In this document: piece after piece, positions 58,501 to 61,500 of the stretch
Layout: the number at the start of each line of letters is the position of its first letter
How positions within the stretch are numbered: the first letter of the stretch is position 1
DNA from: JAJEFO01 sp965209045
GTDB taxonomy: Bacteria; Pseudomonadota; Alphaproteobacteria; Rhodobacterales; Rhodobacteraceae
Direction of reading: 5' to 3'
DNA length: 64,000 bases
Assembly (NCBI GenBank): GCA_965209045.1
Contig: CBDBPW010000002.1
Location: 1,178,001 to 1,242,000 of the forward strand
Made by a program: the position numbers and the translations under genes
Notes under the pieces: generated by a model
The model's input: only the letters and a program-made list of their open reading frames with translations
Told to the model about the DNA's origin: nothing
Database searches by the model: none

Positions 58501-61500
58501 GTCCGGGATCTGGTTCGCCACCGTCGGCGCGTTGTTCGGGGCGGCATAGGCGGACGTGGCCTGGGTGGCCGCGGCATTGCCGTTGCCGGCTTCGTCTTCC
58601 GCCGCGTTGGCGGCCACGTCGACGGTGACCTCGCCGTCCGCCGCCGGTGTGATAAGGGCCGTCCACTCGGTCCCTGCCACGGTGCTGGTGAAATTCGAGG
58701 CCGCGCCGTTGCCTACCGCGATGTCGCCCACCGTGAAGCCGGTCACCGCCTCGGAGAAGGCGAACGTCGCCGTGAAGGGCGCGTCGCTCGTGGGCGGCAC
58801 GTTCTCGATCGTCACCGTCGGGGCGGTGTTGTCCAGGTCGTAGCTGCGTTCGTCGGTGACCGTCGGCGTAGTGGCGGTCAGGGCGTTGGGGGTGTCGGCG
58901 GTGTCGGTGATGTTCTGCGTGGACGCGAACCCGAGCGTCACCGTGCCGTCGAGGCCCGCCAGGTCGCCGCCGGAGGCGGTCACGTCGTACACCGAAGCGC
59001 CCACCATCGATACGGAGATGTCCGCGTTCGTGCCGCCCAGCGTGAAATCCGCCTCGTCGACGTTCGTCACGTCCTCGGAGAAGGTGACCCGCCAGGTCAG
59101 CGTGTCCGCGTTGGTCGGCGAGGCGGCCGGGTCCTGACGCTCGATCGACGTCACGGTCGGCGCGGCGGTGGGGTCGGGGATCGTGCCGTCGGCCGGATAG
59201 GCGTCGCTCGTGCGCGTCTCCCCGTTGCCGAGAAGGTCGGTGAAGCTCACTTCGACCTTGATCCTCTTCCCGATATCCGCGTCGGTCGGCACGTAGGTGT
59301 CCGAGTTCGCCCCGGGGATGTCCACGGGGTTCGAGCCGTCGCCATCCACCCTTATCCACTGGTATTCGAACGTGTCGGGCTTTCCGTCCGTGTCCGTGAT
59401 GGGGTTCGTGTCCGCGACCAGGGACCCGCCCACCTCGGCCGTGCCGCCGATGGCCGGCGCGCCGCTTGCCGCCCTGTTCGCCGGCAGGCTCATGTGCAGT
59501 CTGAGTGCGCGGCTGTCGGCGTACGGCGACCAGTCGAGTTCGAGGTTCCATTGGTAGCGTCCGTCCTGGTAGGTGGCGTCGCTGAAATCGTAGGCGGTGT
59601 CGCACACGTGCAGCTTGAGCGCCTCCACTTCGACGGCGCTCAGGGCGCCTTCGTCCAAAGCGATCGTCAAGTCGCCGCTGTCCGTGACGTACGCTGACTC
59701 GACATTGTTGAAAGCCCCGCCGATGACGAACGAGATTACGTCGATGACGCCTATGTAGTCGTCATGGTCGGACACCTCCCAAGCCCCGTAGGACATTGGC
59801 CTGATGACAGTCCCGCCGCCCAGGAAAGAAAAGCGAACGATGGCAGGGATCTCACGCACCAGCACCGCGCTGCTCCAGATACGGCGCCGATCCCCGAATT
59901 CGGGTGCGGAGCACTGGTCGGTTCCCGCCAGCGGGACGAACAAGGTCGAGGCCCCCGCGGCGGCGTTCGGGTTGCCCGCCCGGTCCCGCACGACATTCGC
60001 CGGGACATCGACGGTCACCTCGCCGTCGGTTGCCGGCGTGATCCGCACATAGAACTCCCGGTCCCCGGTGCCGGGTCTGCTTGTCAAGTCGTTCGCCAGG
60101 CCGTTGCCCACCACGATGTCCTCCACCGTGAAGCCGTAGACCCCCTCGGAGAATTCGAAGTCCGAGCTGAATCTGCCTTGTACCGTGGGATCGACGGCGA
60201 TGGTCACCGTCGGCGCTGTGTTGTCCAGCCCGTAGGTGCGCTCGTCGGTGCCGGTCGGCGCGGTGTCGGCCAGGGCGTTGGAGGGGTCGGCCGTGTCGGT
60301 GATGTCGTGGGTGGCTGCGAACCCGAGCGTCACCGTGCCGTCGAGGCCCGCCAGGTTCCCGCCGGAGGCGGTCACGTCGTAGACCGTGGAGGCGGTTGTT
60401 TCGGCCACGGAGAGCGTCGCCGTCGTGCCGGCCACCGTGAAGTCCGCCGGGTCCACGTTCGCCACGTCCTCGGAGAAGGTCACCCGCCACGTCAGGCTGT
60501 CCGCGTTGGTGGGCGAGTCGGCCGGGTCCTGTCGCACGATGGAAAGGACCGTCGGCACGGCATGGGCCGACGTGGCCCGCGTGGCCGCAATGTTGCCGTT
60601 GCCGGCCACGTCCTCCGCCGCGTCCGCCGCCACGTCCACCGTGACCTCCCCGTCCGCCGTCGGGGTGATCAGGGCCGTCCAGGTGGTCCCGGTCTCCGTG
60701 TTGGTGAATTCCGACGCCGTGCCGTTGCCCACGGCGATGTCCGCCAGCGTGAAGCCGGTCACCCGCTCGCTGAAGGCGAACGTCGCCGCGAAGGGCGCGT
60801 CGCTCACGGGCGGCACGTCCGAGATCGTCACTGTCGGCAAGGTGTTGTCGAGATCGTAGCTGCGCTCGTCGGTGCCCGACGGCGCGGTGGCGGTCATGGC
60901 GTTGGGGGTGTCGGCCGTGTCGGTGATGTCCTGCCCGGACGCGAATCCGAGCGTCACCGTGCCGTCGAGGCTCGCCAGGTTCCCGCCCGAGGCGGTCACG
61001 TCGTAGACCGTGGAGGCGGTCGCCTCCGCCACGGCGAGCGTCGCCGTCGCGCCGGTCAGCGCGAAGTCCGCCGGGCCGACGTTCGCCACGTCCTCGGAGA
61101 AAGTCACCCGCCAGGTCAGGCTGTCCGCGTTGGTCGGCGAGTCGGCCGGGTCGTGGCGCTCGATGGAAAGGACCGTGGGCGCGGTGGTGTCGGGGGGCGG
61201 GCTCACCGCGATGTCGAAGTCGTCGTGTATCGAGGCGCCGGAGCCGTCGGTGGCCGTGACCCGGACCGTAAGCGTCCCGGCGGCCGTGGGCGTGCCCGTG
61301 AAGGTCCGGTTCGTGGCATTGAACGTCAGCCAGGACGGGAGCGGGTTGCTGTCGGCCAGCGTCGCCGAATATTCCAGCGTGTCGCCGGTGTCGGTGTCGG
61401 CATCGGCGAAGGCGTCTTCCGGAACCGTGAAGGTGAATTCCGTGCCCGTCGTCGCCGTCTGGTCGTCGATCCGGTTCGCCACCGTGGGGGGGTTGTTCGC

